Shown piece by piece: positions 4,794-5,054 of a DNA stretch of 5,054 bases. The stretch is from NCBI GenBank assembly GCA_014728565.1, contig WJLK01000128.1:1-5054 (forward strand), read 5' to 3'. Position 1 is the first letter of the stretch. Each line of letters opens with the position of its first letter. The position numbers and the translations under genes are program-made. The notes under the pieces were generated by a model. That model was not told the DNA's origin and did not search any database. It saw only the letters and a list, made by a program, of their open reading frames with translations. The DNA comes from Candidatus Pacearchaeota archaeon. GTDB taxonomy: Archaea; Nanobdellota; Nanobdellia; Pacearchaeales; GW2011-AR1.

Positions 4794-5054
4794 TCACTTT
4801 TTTTTCTTTTTTTGTTTTTTTGTTTTTTTGTTTATTTTTATCTTCGATCCTCTCTTCTCTTTTTTCTTTGATTCTTTTTTATCTTTTTCTTCAATAAAAA
4901 ACCTATAAGAAAATCCGTCGCTTATATCTTTCGCTATCTTAAAATCATTTTTAGGAAGCAATTTTCTCAGTTTCTCAAGAGGAGTTTCTCTTAATTTTTT
5001 CAAATAAGCATATTTAAGATATTTATCTGAAAAACCTTCAAAATACTCTTTTTC
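4794..5054 (-). CDS. Unidentified protein, C-terminal part, with lysine-rich tail (5' end beyond window)
   Basis: The minus-strand frame is open from the right window edge to the TGA at 4794-4796, giving at least 86 residues. The visible part has no ATG; a start could be forced only at a TTG (5003-5001), but the frame continues upstream with ordinary codons (for example FEGFSDKYLKYAYLKKL), so I treat it as a gene cut by the edge. Residues just before the tail (ETPLEKLRKLLPKNDFKIAK) look like a globular, probably helical domain that I cannot assign. The last 35 or so residues are almost all Lys with Glu, Ser, Thr, Asn and Gln, a disordered basic tail of the kind seen on nucleic-acid-binding proteins. 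It is partly encoded by an 8-bp tandem repeat. The gene precedes the HExxH membrane protein by 16 nt, likely in one operon. Confidence 0.65.
   Translation of the reverse strand, partial: EKEYFEGFSDKYLKYAYLKKLRETPLEKLRKLLPKNDFKIAKDISDGFSYRFFIEEKDKKESKKKEKRGSKIKINKKTKKQKKKKK
4807..4830. repeat. 8-bp microsatellite, three perfect copies
   Basis: TTTTTTTG is repeated three times in tandem (4807-4814, 4815-4822, 4823-4830), preceded by T8 and C. It lies in the 3' coding part of the minus-strand gene ending at 4794, where it reads CAAAAAAA and encodes the Lys/Thr/Gln tail. The unit length is not a multiple of three, so gaining or losing a copy would shift the frame. Confidence 0.9.

Noticed and set aside
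4794..5003. Complete 69-residue gene starting at TTG 5003
   Set aside because: The same frame stays open to the window edge with protein-like sequence, and no Shine-Dalgarno or TATA box marks the TTG, so a gene truncated by the window is more likely.

Overview
This window is a compact, AT-rich stretch of an archaeal chromosome. The archaeal call rests on gene content: archaeal-type ribosomal protein uS15, ribosomal protein eS27, translation factor aIF2 alpha, an archaeal RecJ/GAN-type DHH nuclease and an EndoQ-type PHP endonuclease. TATA boxes about 25 nt upstream of start codons (leaderless style) and oligo-T runs instead of hairpin terminators agree with this. Short, lysine- and isoleucine-rich proteins and tight packing suggest a small-genome lineage such as a DPANN archaeon (Woesearchaeota/Pacearchaeota-like). 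That placement is inference from overall look, not a tree.

Layout. 1-175: almost two full copies of a 90-bp perfect tandem repeat, non-coding in all six frames, noticeably richer in G+C than its surroundings and full of small inverted repeats; it runs off the left edge. 176-260: A/T-rich promoter region. 261-1971 (+): rps15 followed 22 nt later by recJ/GAN, probably one operon. 2032-2953 (+): rps27e followed 25 nt later by the aIF2 alpha gene. 4218-2950 (-): the EndoQ gene, convergent with aIF2 alpha, the two stop codons overlapping. 5054-4253 (-): the 3' end of an unidentified gene with a lysine-rich tail, then a small three-helix membrane protein carrying an HExxH zinc motif, 16 nt apart and probably co-transcribed. 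No stretch of 300 bases lacks a gene.

The genes fall into two themes. Translation: uS15, eS27, aIF2 alpha. DNA replication and repair: GAN, a 5'-3' single-strand exonuclease linked to GINS in other archaea, and EndoQ, which nicks 5' of deaminated bases. Linking ribosomal genes with recJ and with aIF2 alpha is a known archaeal arrangement, but the other usual members (Pcc1, S3Ae, L44e, Nop10) are not found in the expected places here. I see no CRISPR, transposase, toxin-antitoxin or phage genes. The items most worth a second look are the structured 90-bp repeat, the small membrane zincin-like protein, and the way terminators are nested inside neighbouring genes and promoters.
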